In this document: piece after piece, positions 26,015 to 35,420 of the stretch
Layout: each line of letters starts with the position of its first letter
Position numbering within the stretch: position 1 is the first letter of the stretch
NCBI RefSeq assembly: GCF_000255555.1
Contig: NZ_AGRW01000052.1
Span: forward strand, 1 to 64,000
Length of the DNA stretch: 64,000 nucleotides
Source of the DNA: Treponema saccharophilum DSM 2985
GTDB lineage: Bacteria > Spirochaetota > Spirochaetia > Treponematales > Treponemataceae
Direction of reading: 5' to 3'
Position numbers and translations under genes: made by a program
Notes under the pieces: model-generated
The model's input: only the letters and a program-made list of their open reading frames with translations
What the model was told of the DNA's origin: nothing
The model's database searches: none

Positions 26015-27277
26015 CTACTCGGCGAATTTCTTTATGACGAGGCAGGCGTTGTGCCCGCCGAATCCGAGCGACGCGCTCATCGCCGCGTTGATGTCCGCCT
26101 TGACGCCAATGTTCGGCGTGTAGTCGAGGTCGCATCCGCCCTCGATGTCCTGGTTGTCGATGTTAATCGTCGGCGGGACGAATCCGTCGTTTATCGCCTT
26201 GACGCAGACCATCGCCTCGATTGCACCCGCGGCTCCGACAAGATGGCCCGTCATCGATTTCGTCGATGATATATGGAGCTTTTTCGCGTCGTCGCCGAAA
26301 GCCATCTTGAGCGCGTTCGTCTCTCCGACGTCGTTTGCGTGCGTTGATGTTCCGTGCGCGTTGTAGTATCCGATTTCGCCCGCGCCGATTCCCGCGTCGA
26401 GAAGCGCAAGCTCCATCGCCTTGGCAGCTCCGCTTCCGTCCTTGAGCGGCGCCGTGATGTTGAAAGCGTCGCATGAGGAACCGTATCCGGCGATTTCCGC
26501 GTAGATTTTCGCTCCGCGCGCCTTCGCGTGCTCAAGCTCCTCGAGCATGAGCATGACGGAGCCTTCGCCCATGATGAATCCGTCCCTGTCCTTGTCGAAC
26601 GGGCGGCTTGCTTTTTCCGGCGTGTCGTTGAAGTGCGTCGACAATGCGGTGAGTTTTACGAAAGACGCGATTGAGAATTCGGTTATCGCGGCTTCCGTTC
26701 CCCCTGAAAGGCAGACGTCGCATTTTCCGGCGCGTATCATGTCGGCGGCAAGCCCGATTGCGTCGGAGCCTGACGCGCATGCCGTGTTCAGCGCCCACGA
26801 GATTCCCTTCAGCCCGAACACGATGCTGACGTTGGCTGCGGCTTCGTTCGTAATCATGAGCGGTGTCGTGAGCGGCGGCATCCGCAAGGGACCCGCGTCC
26901 TTGTCGTCGAGTTTTGCGAACGCGTCTCCCGTCGCCTCCATGCCGCCCATGCAGCAGCCGACGACGACTCCGTTGCGCTCTGCTGCGAGCGTTTCCTTCG
27001 TGTAGCCCGCATCCTTGATTGCCTGGGCGCTTGCCGCGACGCAGAATTTCGTGAAACGCGCCGTTTTCCTCACCGCGCTCGTCTCGATTCCGTATTGCGC
27101 GATGTCGAAATTTTTGACTTCTGCCGCAATCTTTACGGGAAGACGCCCGGCATCGAACAGCGTAATCGTTCCGATTCCGCTCTTTCCGCCCTTTATGTTC
27201 TCCCATGCCTCGTCGACGCTGTTGCCGACGGGAGTCACCGCTCCCATTCCCGTGATGACGACCCTTCTTCTTTCCAT
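26015..27277 (-). CDS. fabF: 3-oxoacyl-ACP synthase II
   Basis: Condensing enzyme of type II fatty-acid synthesis. The nucleophile is in NTACASGSDA (about C164); the two catalytic His are in HGTSTHAND and KSMTGHLVGAAG. Ends with SLGFGGHNACLV. Length is 420 aa from the start at 27277, which has GGAG 9 nt upstream; an ATG five codons earlier lacks a ribosome site. It stands alone, without acpP or other fab genes nearby. Confidence 0.97.
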   Translation of the reverse strand: MERRRVVITGMGAVTPVGNSVDEAWENIKGGKSGIGTITLFDAGRLPVKIAAEVKNFDIAQYGIETSAVRKTARFTKFCVAASAQAIKDAGYTKETLAAERNGVVVGCCMGGMEATGDAFAKLDDKDAGPLRMPPLTTPLMITNEAAANVSIVFGLKGISWALNTACASGSDAIGLAADMIRAGKCDVCLSGGTEAAITEFSIASFVKLTALSTHFNDTPEKASRPFDKDRDGFIMGEGSVMLMLEELEHAKARGAKIYAEIAGYGSSCDAFNITAPLKDGSGAAKAMELALLDAGIGAGEIGYYNAHGTSTHANDVGETNALKMAFGDDAKKLHISSTKSMTGHLVGAAGAIEAMVCVKAINDGFVPPTINIDNQDIEGGCDLDYTPNIGVKADINAAMSASLGFGGHNACLVIKKFAE

Positions 27278-27423
27278 AATTTTTTTCTCCATAAAAAATC
27301 TGATTTTGAGAGGTAATGAATCCGCCCCTTTCCGTGCGGGCGGAAAAATGATTCACGAGAGTACCATAGTTTCGCACGATTGTCATTTTCGGAAGGATGA
27401 TGAGCCGAGGTTCGTTTTTGCCC

Positions 27424-27452
27424 TTAACACTCTGCGCGCGAAGTTTTAAGAT
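27424..27452 (+). promoter_or_regulatory. Promoter of lrgAB
   Basis: TTAACA (27424-27429), 17-bp spacer, TAAGAT (27447-27452). The ATG at 27462 follows after 9 nt and there is no Shine-Dalgarno sequence, so the leader would be about 2-3 nt. Confidence 0.75.
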
Positions 27453-27461
27453 GGCTGTCCT

Positions 27462-27836
27462 ATGAAATACGTCGTTCAATTCTTCATAATCGCTTTCATA
27501 TCGCTCGTCGGGGAGCTGCTTGCGAAGGTCGTTCCCCTTCCGGTGCCCGGCTCGATATACGGGCTCGTGCTGATGTTCGCCGCGCTCAAGTCGGGAATCT
27601 GCCCGGTTTCCGCCGTAAAGGAGACGAGCGGCTTCCTGCTCGAGATAATGCCGGTTTTCTTCATCGCGCCCGCAATTGCGATTCTTGACAACATGGAAGT
27701 TCTCCGCTCGAACTGGATTTTCTTCCTCGTCGTGTCGGTTTTCTCGACGATTGTGGCGATGGTCGTCTCGGGATACGTCACGCAAATCGTCATAAGGGCA
27801 AAAACGCGCGGAGAAAAAGGGGAGGAGTCAAAATGA
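27462..27836 (+). CDS. lrgA: LrgA/CidA-family membrane protein
   Basis: Small integral membrane protein of 124 aa with four predicted helices and the family signature PLPVPGSIYGLVLMF. The LrgA/CidA family resembles holins; pairs of LrgA and LrgB proteins are linked to cell lysis control and, in Bacillus (PftAB) and Streptococcus mutans, to pyruvate transport. Next to lrgB with a 4-bp ATGA overlap. Given the pyruvate formate-lyase system in this region, pyruvate movement is an attractive role, by inference. Confidence 0.9.
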   Translation: MKYVVQFFIIAFISLVGELLAKVVPLPVPGSIYGLVLMFAALKSGICPVSAVKETSGFLLEIMPVFFIAPAIAILDNMEVLRSNWIFFLVVSVFSTIVAMVVSGYVTQIVIRAKTRGEKGEESK

Positions 27837-28525
27837 AAGAATTTTTCGAGTCGTCATCATATTTCGGGCTTGTCATCACGCTCGTCACGTATGCAATCGG
27901 GTGTTTTCTCAAGAAGAAATTCCGCCTGGCGATTTTCAACCCGCTGCTCGTTTCGATTCTCCTTTCGATTGCGTTCGTCGCGTTTTTCGGAATCGACATC
28001 GGCAAGTACAACGAGAGCACCGACATCCTCTCGTATTTCCTCACGCCCGCGACGGTCTGCCTCGCAGTTCCGCTGTACGAGCAGTTCCAGAAGCTCCGCG
28101 ACAACTGGCTTGCCGTCGTCGGCGGAATCCTTGCCGGAACGCTGGCGCATCTGACAATGATTTTTGTCTGCGCGCTCGCGTTCAAAATCGGGCACACGGA
28201 ATACGTTTCGCTCCTTCCGAAATCGATAACGACGGCAATCGGAATCGCCCTGTCCGAGCAGCACGGCGGAATCGTCGGCATAACGGTCGGCGGAATCTGC
28301 GTCGCGGGAATAACTGGGAACACGTTCTGCGAGCTTATCCTCCGCGTGTTCCGGATTACGGAGCCTGTCGCGAAGGGCGTCGCGATCGGGACGGCAAGCC
28401 ATGCGCTCGGAACGTCGAAGGCGATAGAAATCGGCGAGGTCGAAGGTGCGATGAGCGGGCTTTCGATTGCTGTCTGCGGCCTTCTCACCGTTGTCCTTGC
28501 GTCGTTCTTCGTCCGCCTCATCTGA
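27833..28525 (+). CDS. lrgB: LrgB-family membrane protein
   Basis: Integral membrane partner of LrgA, 230 aa with about six helices. The family signature is in LLPKSITTAIGIALSEQHGG and the Gly-rich segment ending in ASHALGTSKAIEIGEVEGAMSGLS. It overlaps lrgA by 4 bp (ATGA), so both are translated together. Confidence 0.94.
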   Translation: MKEFFESSSYFGLVITLVTYAIGCFLKKKFRLAIFNPLLVSILLSIAFVAFFGIDIGKYNESTDILSYFLTPATVCLAVPLYEQFQKLRDNWLAVVGGILAGTLAHLTMIFVCALAFKIGHTEYVSLLPKSITTAIGIALSEQHGGIVGITVGGICVAGITGNTFCELILRVFRITEPVAKGVAIGTASHALGTSKAIEIGEVEGAMSGLSIAVCGLLTVVLASFFVRLI

Positions 28526-28587
28526 TTTTCCGGGCGGAATTTTTTCCCGCCGCTGTCGTGAAACATCGCCGTTTTCGTTGTGAAACA

Positions 28588-28616
28588 TTTTCAATTTTTT
28601 CATAATCTGCTATGAT
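28588..28616 (+). promoter_or_regulatory. Promoter of parAB
   Basis: TTTTCA (28588-28593), 17-bp spacer, TATGAT (28611-28616), 7 nt before the ATG at 28624. Two direct GTGAAACA octamers (28558-28565 and 28580-28587) lie just upstream; each matches one half of the ParB site parS, but no full site is present. Confidence 0.65.
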
Positions 28617-28623
28617 TGACTTT

Positions 28624-29376
28624 ATGGGAAAAGTGTACGTTTTTGTGAATCAGAAAGGCGGCGTCGGAAAGACGACTTCCGCTATAAACATCGGAGCCTA
28701 CATGGCGAAGGCGGGCAAACGCGTCCTTCTCGTCGATTTTGACTCACAGGGAAATATGTCGAGCGGCGTCGGAGTCACCAAGGAGAAACCGACCGTATAC
28801 GAGCTTATTGCCGGAACGACCGCGGCTGATAAATGCGTGAAGAGGACATCGGTTGATGGTCTTGACGCAATAAGCGCCTCAATCGACCTTTCCGGCGCCG
28901 CAATCGAGCTTGTGGACCAGGAAAACAGGGAATTTTTCCTCAGGAACGCAATCGAGCCGTTCAAAAAAATATACGACTACATTTTGATAGACTGCCCGCC
29001 GTCGCTCGGGCTTTTGACGCTCAACGGGCTTGCCGCCGCGGACTCAATCCTCGTTCCCGTCCAGTGCGAGTATTTCGCGCTTGAGGGAATCACGCTTCTC
29101 ATCCAGACCGTCGAGCAGGTTCAGAAGACGATGAACCCGAACCTGAAAATCGGCGGCGTCTTCTTCACGATGTACGGGAAGACGACCCTCGCGAAGGATG
29201 TCGTCCGCGTCGTCAAGGAAAAATACGGCGAGGCAGTGTTCGACACCGTAATCCCGAGAAACGTGCGCCTTTCCGAGGCGCCCTCTCATTGCGTCCCGAT
29301 TTGCGAGTACGACCCGAACTGTGTCGGCGCAAAAAGCTACAAGAAACTTGCGGAAGAGGTGATGGGACGTGGCTAG
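28624..29376 (+). CDS. parA: Chromosome-partitioning ATPase ParA (Soj)
   Basis: Walker-type ATPase that moves ParB-bound origin DNA. The deviant Walker A motif is QKGGVGKTTS near residue 10, with the Walker A' LVDFDSQGN and Walker B LIDCPPSLG. The start at 28624 (MGKVYVFVNQKGG) lies 7 nt after a TATGAT box; an ATG four codons earlier would overlap that box. 250 aa, normal length. parB overlaps its end by 8 bp. Confidence 0.96.
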   Translation: MGKVYVFVNQKGGVGKTTSAINIGAYMAKAGKRVLLVDFDSQGNMSSGVGVTKEKPTVYELIAGTTAADKCVKRTSVDGLDAISASIDLSGAAIELVDQENREFFLRNAIEPFKKIYDYILIDCPPSLGLLTLNGLAAADSILVPVQCEYFALEGITLLIQTVEQVQKTMNPNLKIGGVFFTMYGKTTLAKDVVRVVKEKYGEAVFDTVIPRNVRLSEAPSHCVPICEYDPNCVGAKSYKKLAEEVMGRG

Positions 29377-30361
29377 GAAATTCGGACTTGGAAGCGGGGT
29401 TAACGCCCTTTTTACTACCGGCGCGGAGCCGAAAAACGAGGCGGAAGCGGAGCAGAGTCAGCTTCCCGCAAAAAATGAGCATGACGTGGCGGGCGATGTT
29501 CCGGAAATCGTGGCGGAATCAGCACTCCCTGAAGGTGTGACGACCGGCGCGAACGGTCAGCTTTTCGTGGAGCTTTCCCGGCTCAAGCCGAATCCGCAGC
29601 AGCCGAGGCTTGAATTCAACGAGGAGAAGCTGAAGGAGCTTGCGGCGTCGATAAAGGAGCACGGCGTCCTTCAGGCGATAACGATAGAGAATGCCGGCGA
29701 CGGTTCGTTCTACATCATCGCGGGCGAGAGAAGGACGCGGGCGGCGCGCCTTGCCGGCCTCGAGCGCATTCCCGCGCAGATTCGCGAATTCGACGAGCAG
29801 AAAAAGCTTGAGGTCGCGCTTATCGAGAACATCCAGCGCGCCGACTTGAATCCAGTCGAGGAGGCGAAGGCGTACCACAAACTCATGCAGATTTCCGGAC
29901 TCAGCCAGGACCAGATTGCCGTGCGCGTCGGGAAGAACCGCTCGACCGTCGCCAACGCAGTACGCCTGCTGAAGCTTCCGTCGGAGATGCAGTCGGCCCT
30001 TGTCGAGGGACGCCTTACCGCGGGACACGCGCGCGCGCTTCTTGCGGTGAAGAATTCGAACGACAGGCGGCTTTTGTTCGAGAAGATAGTCGGCGGCGGA
30101 ATGAACGTCCGGCGGGCAGAGGAGATGGCGAACGAGCTGAATTCCGGTGCAGGAAGGAACAAGCAGCCGTCGTCGTCCGCGTCCTCGCGCGACCCGAACC
30201 TCGCGGAGATTGAGCAGCGCTTCATCGAGGCGTTCGGCACGAAAGTGAAGATAAACGGCACGATGGAGCGCGGCAGAATCGAAGTCGATTATTTTTCCCG
30301 CGAGGATTTGGACAGGCTCTTTTCGATAATAACAGGCGGAAATTCCTCGCCCGTCGATTGA
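29369..30361 (+). CDS. parB: Chromosome-partitioning protein ParB (Spo0J)
   Basis: DNA-binding CTPase that loads on parS and spreads. After a poorly conserved N-terminal 60 residues comes the CTP-binding box GERRTRAARLAG, then ENIQRADLNPVEEA and the helix-turn-helix LSQDQIAVRVGKNRSTVANAVRLL. The C-terminal dimer domain is in the last 50 residues. Start is GTG at 29369, within the parA end. 330 aa. No complete parS site was found in the window. Confidence 0.96.
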   Translation: MARKFGLGSGVNALFTTGAEPKNEAEAEQSQLPAKNEHDVAGDVPEIVAESALPEGVTTGANGQLFVELSRLKPNPQQPRLEFNEEKLKELAASIKEHGVLQAITIENAGDGSFYIIAGERRTRAARLAGLERIPAQIREFDEQKKLEVALIENIQRADLNPVEEAKAYHKLMQISGLSQDQIAVRVGKNRSTVANAVRLLKLPSEMQSALVEGRLTAGHARALLAVKNSNDRRLLFEKIVGGGMNVRRAEEMANELNSGAGRNKQPSSSASSRDPNLAEIEQRFIEAFGTKVKINGTMERGRIEVDYFSREDLDRLFSIITGGNSSPVD

Positions 30362-30556
30362 TGCGCGCTTCGATCCGGCAGCGTAGGTCGAGTGTCGGGG
30401 AATTTCGTTTGCGGTGTTTTTTGTCGACGAACTCTCCGCACGTCGCAATTTTTGTCCGTGTCCTTTTCTCATAACACAAAACTCGGAATAAAGCCCGAGC
30501 TGAATTGCCGCTGAATAGCGCAGTCGTGAGCGCGCGAAAAAAATGAGGAGTCTGCG

Positions 30557-31123
30557 TTGAAAATCTATCTCTTGGACAGAAAGCAAAGCCAGGTCGATTT
30601 TTGGGAACTGTACTTTTCCGACATCAAGAATGTCGAGTGCGTGTGCGATGATTTCGCGCATTTCATGGATACGCATGATGTCGAGTGTGTCGTGTCGCCC
30701 GCGAACAGCTACGGTCTCATGGACGGCGGTTATGATGCCGCAATCACGGCGTATTTCGGTGACGCGCTCATTCCGCATGTGCAGGAATATATCCGAACCC
30801 ATTTTTTCTGCGAGCAGCCTGTCGGCACGAGCTTCCTGATTGACATTCCCGGAAGCGCGAAAAAACTCATTCACACGCCCACAATGCGCGTTCCGTCCGT
30901 GATTCGGGAACCGCTTGTGGTGTATCAGTGCACTCGGACGACTCTCATATCCGCCATGCAGAACGATATAAAAAGCCTTGTGATTCCTGCGTTCGGTGGA
31001 AGCTGCGGCAACGTTCCTCCCCAAAAAATCGCGCTCCTCATGCGGGGAGCCTTCGATCAGCTTTGGACGATGCCTTCATCGATGGACTGGAACTACGCGA
31101 ACCGTGGATTGGAGAGAATCTGA
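30557..31123 (+). CDS. Macro-domain (ADP-ribose-binding) protein
   Basis: A single macro domain of 188 aa. The ligand-site segments are CVVSPANSYGLMDGGYDAAI (near residue 45) and VIPAFGGSCGNVPP (near 140). Such proteins bind ADP-ribose or related nucleotides, and some remove ADP-ribose from proteins or nucleic acids. The start is TTG at 30557, preceded by GAGGAG with 6-nt spacing, so this rare start is well supported. No toxin partner such as a DarT-like gene is adjacent. Confidence 0.85.
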   Translation: MKIYLLDRKQSQVDFWELYFSDIKNVECVCDDFAHFMDTHDVECVVSPANSYGLMDGGYDAAITAYFGDALIPHVQEYIRTHFFCEQPVGTSFLIDIPGSAKKLIHTPTMRVPSVIREPLVVYQCTRTTLISAMQNDIKSLVIPAFGGSCGNVPPQKIALLMRGAFDQLWTMPSSMDWNYANRGLERI

Positions 31124-31348
31124 CAGAAGAAAAAAGAAATGAGGAACAGCGACTTGTAATATCAGGATGCAGGTTCTTGTGATTTTGTCATGCTGAACGG
31201 TTTTTGCAAGAAACCTTTTTTCTGCATCCATAGCCCTCGAATCGAGTTCGGGGAGGATTAGCGTAAGTCATATTTATCTACTATACCGCTATATCCCGCA
31301 AAAAACTGCAACCTGCGGAAAATTGCGGATGGAAAAGCCGAATCTTCC
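31124..31348. other. Intergenic DNA after macro-domain gene
   Basis: Between the macro-domain gene and the ilvC 3' structures I see no gene. A weak terminator-like hairpin, GGTTT-TTGCAAG-AAACC followed by T6, lies at about 31199-31221. Confidence 0.45.
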
Positions 31349-31350
31349 AC

Positions 31351-31398
31351 AAAAAAAGCCCGGCAACCTTGAGAACTCTCAAAGCCACCGGACTTTTC
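31351..31398 (-). terminator. Rho-independent terminator of ilvC
   Basis: On the minus strand a long imperfect stem with G-U pairs (AGUCCGGUGGCUUUGAGA with the UCUCAAGGUUGCCGGGCU arm), then a run of seven T. It lies about 90 bp after the ilvC stop. Confidence 0.85.
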
Positions 31399-31409
31399 TC
31401 AATCCGTTA

Positions 31410-31496
31410 GCCGCACAGGACGTGCGGCACACTGCGCCAACTTGCATAGCAAGTGGGCGGTTGGTTAAGTAAAACAGGATGTTTTACTTAACCAAC
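31410..31496 (-). repeat. Array of three hairpins overlapping the 3' end of ilvC
   Basis: Three consecutive inverted repeats. First, a perfect 16-bp stem with arms 31460-31475 and 31481-31496 and a 5-nt loop; it includes the ilvC stop codon. Second, CGCC-A-ACTTGC / GCAAGT-G-GGCG at 31435-31459 with a 3-nt loop. Third, GCCGCAC / GTGCGGC at 31410-31428 with a 5-nt loop. The loops of the first and third read AGGAT and AGGAC, both closed by AC...GT. Confidence 0.75.
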
Positions 31497-32965
31497 GGCT
31501 TCATTGCCGTCATGTAGGCTCTCAACTTGCGTCCAACAACCTCGATTGGGTGGTTGCGGATTTCGGCGTTCACGGCGACGAGCTCGGCGTTGTTCACGCC
31601 GTTGTCCTTCACGTTCAAGCCTTTTCCGATTACCTCTGTGGTGAGTTTCGGCATGAGGTCTTTCGCCATCTGTGGGGCGGCCACGTTCGCGAAGAGGTAG
31701 CAGCCGTACTCGGCGGTGTCGGAGATGACGCGGTTCATCTCATAGAGGCGCTTTCTGTCGATGAGGTTCGCGATGAGCGGAACTTCGTGGAGAGACTCGT
31801 AGTAAGCGCTCTCTTCCTTGATTCCGGCGTCGACCATCGTCTCAAAAGCGAGTTCGCAGCCTGCCTTGACCATTGCGACGAGCAAGATTCCCTTGTCGAA
31901 ATATTCCTGCTCGGCGATTTCCTCAGAAGACTCTTCCTGTGACTCGAACGGAAGCTTTCCTGTAGCCTCTCTCCATGTGAGGAGGTCGTGGTCCTTGTTC
32001 TTCCAGTCCTCCATCATCGTTGAAGAGAACTTTCCGGAGATGATGTCGTCCATGTGCTTCTGGTAGAGAGGAGCGAGGAGCTTCTTGATGTCCTTTGAGA
32101 TTGCGTTCGCCTTGATTTTCGCAGGGTTGGAGAGGCGGTCCATCATTCCTGTGATTCCGCCCCACTTCAAAGCCTCGGAAACGACGTTCCAGCCGTGCAT
32201 GAGGAACTTTGTGACCCATTTCGGATCCATTCCGTCGGCGACCATCTTGTCGTAGCAGACGATTGTTCCGGCCTGGAGCATACCGCAGAGGATTGTCTGC
32301 TCGCCCATGAGGTCGGATTTAACTTCAGCGACAAAAGAAGACTCGAGGACGCCCGCCTTGCTTCCGCCCATTCCGACTGCCAAAGCCTTCGCGATTGCCC
32401 AGCCCTTTCCTTCAGGGTCGTTAACCGGGTGGACTGCGATGAGGTCAGGAACACCGAATCCTCTGTGGAACTCGTTGTAGACTTCCGTGCCGGGACCTTT
32501 CGGAGCGCACATCACGACGGTGATGTCCTTGCGAATCTGCATTCCTTCCTCAATCATGTTGAAGCCGTGGCTGTACCAGAGAGCGGCTCCCTGCTTCATG
32601 AATTTCTGCACTTCGGTGATGACGGGCGTATGCTGCTTGTCCGGAGTGAGGTTGCCGACCAAATCAGCGGTCGGAATCATCTCCGCGTACGTTCCAACTT
32701 TGAAACCGTTCTCCGTGGCGTTCTTCCATGACTGCCTTTTTTCGGCAATCGCTGACTCGCGGAGGGCGTATGATACGTCGAGTCCCGAGTCGCGGAGACA
32801 CATTCCTTGGTTCAATCCCTGGGCGCCGCAACCGACGATTACGATTTTCTTTCCTTTAAGGGCATTGACGCCGTCGGCAAATTCTTCTTTCGCCATTGAG
32901 CGGCAATGACCGAGCTGAAGGCGGGCTTCACGCCAAGGAATTGAGTTGAAATAATTGTTTCCCAT
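31484..32965 (-). CDS. ilvC: Ketol-acid reductoisomerase, class II (long form)
   Basis: NADPH- and Mg-dependent second step of valine, leucine and isoleucine synthesis. The nucleotide-binding motif is [11 protein letters not shown] near residue 45. At 493 aa it is the long, E. coli-type enzyme with a duplicated C-terminal knotted domain rather than the 330-aa class I form. The start at 32965 (MGNNYFNS) has GGAG just upstream; the open frame continuing to 33478 is not part of the gene. No other ilv genes are adjacent. The stop lies in a hairpin array. Confidence 0.97.
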   Translation of the reverse strand: MGNNYFNSIPWREARLQLGHCRSMAKEEFADGVNALKGKKIVIVGCGAQGLNQGMCLRDSGLDVSYALRESAIAEKRQSWKNATENGFKVGTYAEMIPTADLVGNLTPDKQHTPVITEVQKFMKQGAALWYSHGFNMIEEGMQIRKDITVVMCAPKGPGTEVYNEFHRGFGVPDLIAVHPVNDPEGKGWAIAKALAVGMGGSKAGVLESSFVAEVKSDLMGEQTILCGMLQAGTIVCYDKMVADGMDPKWVTKFLMHGWNVVSEALKWGGITGMMDRLSNPAKIKANAISKDIKKLLAPLYQKHMDDIISGKFSSTMMEDWKNKDHDLLTWREATGKLPFESQEESSEEIAEQEYFDKGILLVAMVKAGCELAFETMVDAGIKEESAYYESLHEVPLIANLIDRKRLYEMNRVISDTAEYGCYLFANVAAPQMAKDLMPKLTTEVIGKGLNVKDNGVNNAELVAVNAEIRNHPIEVVGRKLRAYMTAMKPLVK

Positions 32966-33105
32966 CTTTTTCTCCTTTATGCGCAGGGAGGCGCAAAATT
33001 TTTGATTTGTTTCTGTCTGAAGAGGCAAATCGGAAATAACTATATCAAATTGGCGACTTTTATTCGATATGCTGAAAAATCCGAACGGGAAGCCGCCATG
33101 CGATG

Positions 33106-34551
33106 CTAGCTTCTGTTCATCGATTCCTTTTTGAAGGAGCGGTTTATCGGGATGAACATCGCGAGCGCAATGAGGACCGCGATTCCGTCGGCAATCGGCT
33201 GCGCGAAGACGATTCCCCTCATCCCGAAAATCCTGTTCAGCGCGAGGATGAGCGGAAGGAACACGACGCCCTGCCTCGATATTGCGAGCGCGAGCGACTG
33301 CACCGCTTTTCCCATCGCCTGGAAGGTGAAGTTCAGCACGAACATGATGCCGATGACGGGCGTGGAGACCATGAGCGCGTGGATTATGCTGATTCCGAGG
33401 TTCACGACAGCCTCGTCCTTGCTGAAAATGTTGACAATCTGCTTTGAGAACAGAAAGTAGAGTGCGGTGAGCGCGCATCCAGCGACGACGTTCAGCAGAA
33501 TCGAGAACTTCATCACGCTCTTGAGCCTTTTGAAATTCCGCGCGCCGAAATTGTACCCGATAAGCGGCGCGATTCCGATTCCGAGGCCGAGCTGCACGAA
33601 TATGACGAGCATGTTCGCCTTGAGAGCGACGCCCATAGCCGCCGTCGGGACGTCACCGAATATCGGAACGCTGTCGGAGAACGTCGTGATGAGCGAGCGA
33701 AGCGGCTCCTCGACGACCTCGACCGAATAATACGACGCGAGGAGCTTGTTCGTGACAATCGCGCTGAGGCTCATGAGGATGTTCGTGAGCGACGCCGGAA
33801 GCCCGATGGACACGACGCCGGAAGCGATTCCCTCTCCCATTTTGAAGAATCTCGGGTTGATTGAGAGAAGCGAATTCTTTGAGGCGATATGGAATATATA
33901 GAAGAAAATGGAGACCGCGTTTCCGATGAGCGTGGCGATTGCGGCTCCCTTGACGCCCATTCCCAGAAGTTTTATCCCGAAAAGCTCGTCGAGGATGAAA
34001 ATCGGGTCGAGGATTATGTTCGCGGCTGTTCCCGCCATCATGCCGAACATCGATGCGTTCGCGGCTCCTTCCCCGCGGAGAAGGTTCGTGAACGCCATGC
34101 CGATGACGATGAGCGGCCCGCCGTAAGCGATTATCTGGAGGTAGTCTCGCGCGAATCCGTACGTCGTCTCCGTCGTCCCGACCGCGGTGAGAATCTGGTG
34201 CATGAGCGCCGTTATAATCATGCCGCCCGCGATTCCCGTCACGATTCCCGCATAGAAGCAGAACGAGCTTATCGACTTCACTTTGTCCATCTTCTTCTCG
34301 CCGAGCGCTCGGCTGAGGAACGAGGAGCCGCCCATGCCGAATATGTTTCCCGCCGCCATGAGGAACATGAATACTGGTGTCGCCACGTTCACCGCCGCGA
34401 ACTGGCTGGGATCGTTTATCAAACCGACGAAGAATGCGTCGACCATATTGTACAGAACCGTCACTATCATGCTGAGCACGGTGGGTACCGCTAATTTCAG
34501 GACGGCCTTCGGTACCGGTGCTTTCTCAAAAAGGTCAATGTTCTTAATCAT
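33106..34551 (-). CDS. MATE-family efflux transporter
   Basis: Twelve-helix cation-coupled multidrug exporter of the MATE (NorM/DinF-like) family, 481 aa. Family segments are [24 protein letters not shown] at the start and [16 protein letters not shown] in the second half. Substrate unknown. The ATG at 34551 is 6 nt after a TAAAAT -10 box, again with no Shine-Dalgarno sequence. It diverges from rex. Confidence 0.95.
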   Translation of the reverse strand: MIKNIDLFEKAPVPKAVLKLAVPTVLSMIVTVLYNMVDAFFVGLINDPSQFAAVNVATPVFMFLMAAGNIFGMGGSSFLSRALGEKKMDKVKSISSFCFYAGIVTGIAGGMIITALMHQILTAVGTTETTYGFARDYLQIIAYGGPLIVIGMAFTNLLRGEGAANASMFGMMAGTAANIILDPIFILDELFGIKLLGMGVKGAAIATLIGNAVSIFFYIFHIASKNSLLSINPRFFKMGEGIASGVVSIGLPASLTNILMSLSAIVTNKLLASYYSVEVVEEPLRSLITTFSDSVPIFGDVPTAAMGVALKANMLVIFVQLGLGIGIAPLIGYNFGARNFKRLKSVMKFSILLNVVAGCALTALYFLFSKQIVNIFSKDEAVVNLGISIIHALMVSTPVIGIMFVLNFTFQAMGKAVQSLALAISRQGVVFLPLILALNRIFGMRGIVFAQPIADGIAVLIALAMFIPINRSFKKESMNRS

Positions 34552-34557
34552 GGCTCG

Positions 34558-34586
34558 ATTTTATTTAAATGCGCAGAAAATGTCAT
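34558..34586 (-). promoter_or_regulatory. Promoter of leaderless MATE gene
   Basis: On the minus strand: ATGACA (34586-34581), 17-bp spacer, TAAAAT (34563-34558), then 6 nt to the ATG. Confidence 0.75.
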
Positions 34587-34659
34587 CAAACAGTACGGAA
34601 TGCAATCATTTGCGCCGTTGTCGTTCCTATGCCGCCGAAATAATGGTACTCTTTTTTCC

Positions 34660-35289
34660 ATGAAACAAATACCGATACCATCGAGGAGGCGCCTCGTCAC
34701 ATTGTCGCAGATTCTTCAGCAGCTGGAAGAAAACGGCGCGCGGGTGACTTCCTCGGAAATTTCCGCGCTTACCGGCTGGAGCGACGCGACGATTCGGCGC
34801 GACATTTCCCTTCTCTGCGTGCATTCCGGGCGCTCGAACGGATATGAAGTGGCAGCCCTGCGCGAGGCGATTGCCGCTGCCCTTGATATACGCGCCGGCA
34901 ACGGCGGAAAAAGATGCTGCATCGTGGGGCTCGGGCCGCTCGGCTCGTCACTGCTTTCCGGGACGGCATTCTCCGGCTCCGCTTTCTCGCTCGCCGCCGC
35001 GTTCGACACGAGCATGAACAGAATCGAGCTGCTTGATTCCGACATTCCGCTTTATTTGACGACCGAGCTGAAAACCGTGATTCCGGCAAAGGGAATCACG
35101 CTCGCCGTTCTCTGCGTTCCCGACCAGATTGCGCAGGAGATGGCGGACAGGCTCGTCTCTTTCGGAATCCGGGGAATCGTAAACTACACGAACACGATTC
35201 TCTCCGTTCCCGACGGCGTCACCGTTGAGAACGCGAACGTCGTGACGGCGCTTACGAGGATTGTGGGAGCGTCCGGCTCTTCTTTGTGA
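34660..35289 (+). CDS. rex: Redox-sensing transcriptional repressor Rex
   Basis: NADH/NAD+-sensing repressor that binds DNA when NADH is low. The N-terminal winged helix spans about residues 1-80 (RRLVTLSQILQQL, TSSEISALTGWSDATIRRDIS), the Rossmann domain has GLGPLGSSLL, and the C-terminal domain-swapped helix follows FGIRGIVNYTNT. 209 aa, normal length. The start at 34660 is set by a TGG-TACTCT extended -10-like box ending 7 nt before it. Two Rex operators lie directly after it, before serC. Confidence 0.96.
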   Translation: MKQIPIPSRRRLVTLSQILQQLEENGARVTSSEISALTGWSDATIRRDISLLCVHSGRSNGYEVAALREAIAAALDIRAGNGGKRCCIVGLGPLGSSLLSGTAFSGSAFSLAAAFDTSMNRIELLDSDIPLYLTTELKTVIPAKGITLAVLCVPDQIAQEMADRLVSFGIRGIVNYTNTILSVPDGVTVENANVVTALTRIVGASGSSL

Positions 35290-35301
35290 AAAACTTCACA
35301 G
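35284..35301. promoter_or_regulatory. Rex operator 1
   Basis: TTGTGAAAAACTTCACAG, one base from the dyad consensus TTGTGAA-N4-TTCACAA. It overlaps the last codons of rex and lies about 70-90 bp upstream of the predicted serC transcription start. Confidence 0.8.
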
Positions 35302-35337
35302 TAAATCATAAAATTTCCAAAAATTCGCGCTTTTTTG

Positions 35338-35366
35338 TTGACCATGTTCGCGAAAAAGGCTAGGAT
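35338..35366 (+). promoter_or_regulatory. Promoter of serC-serA
   Basis: TTGACC (35338-35343), 17-bp spacer, TAGGAT (35361-35366). Transcription is expected to start near 35373, just before Rex operator 2. Confidence 0.7.
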
Positions 35367-35379
35367 TGCGCCATCAATT

Positions 35380-35397
35380 TTGTGAAAAAAATCACAA
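35380..35397. promoter_or_regulatory. Rex operator 2
   Basis: TTGTGAAAAAAATCACAA, a near-perfect Rex dyad, about 8-25 nt downstream of the predicted start of transcription, a classical roadblock position for a repressor. Confidence 0.85.
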
Positions 35398-35420
35398 TAA
35401 CACCAAAAGGGGTACGAAAG

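Noticed and set aside
28579-28596. Rex-like dyad upstream of parA
   Set aside because: Only the left half matches TTGTGAA; the right half is wrong.
30557-31123. DarT/DarG-type toxin-antitoxin pair
   Set aside because: The macro-domain protein is alone; no toxin-like neighbour.
32966-33478. N-terminal extension making ilvC 664 aa
   Set aside because: The extension is antisense to the MATE gene end; GGAG and a normal class II start are at 32965.
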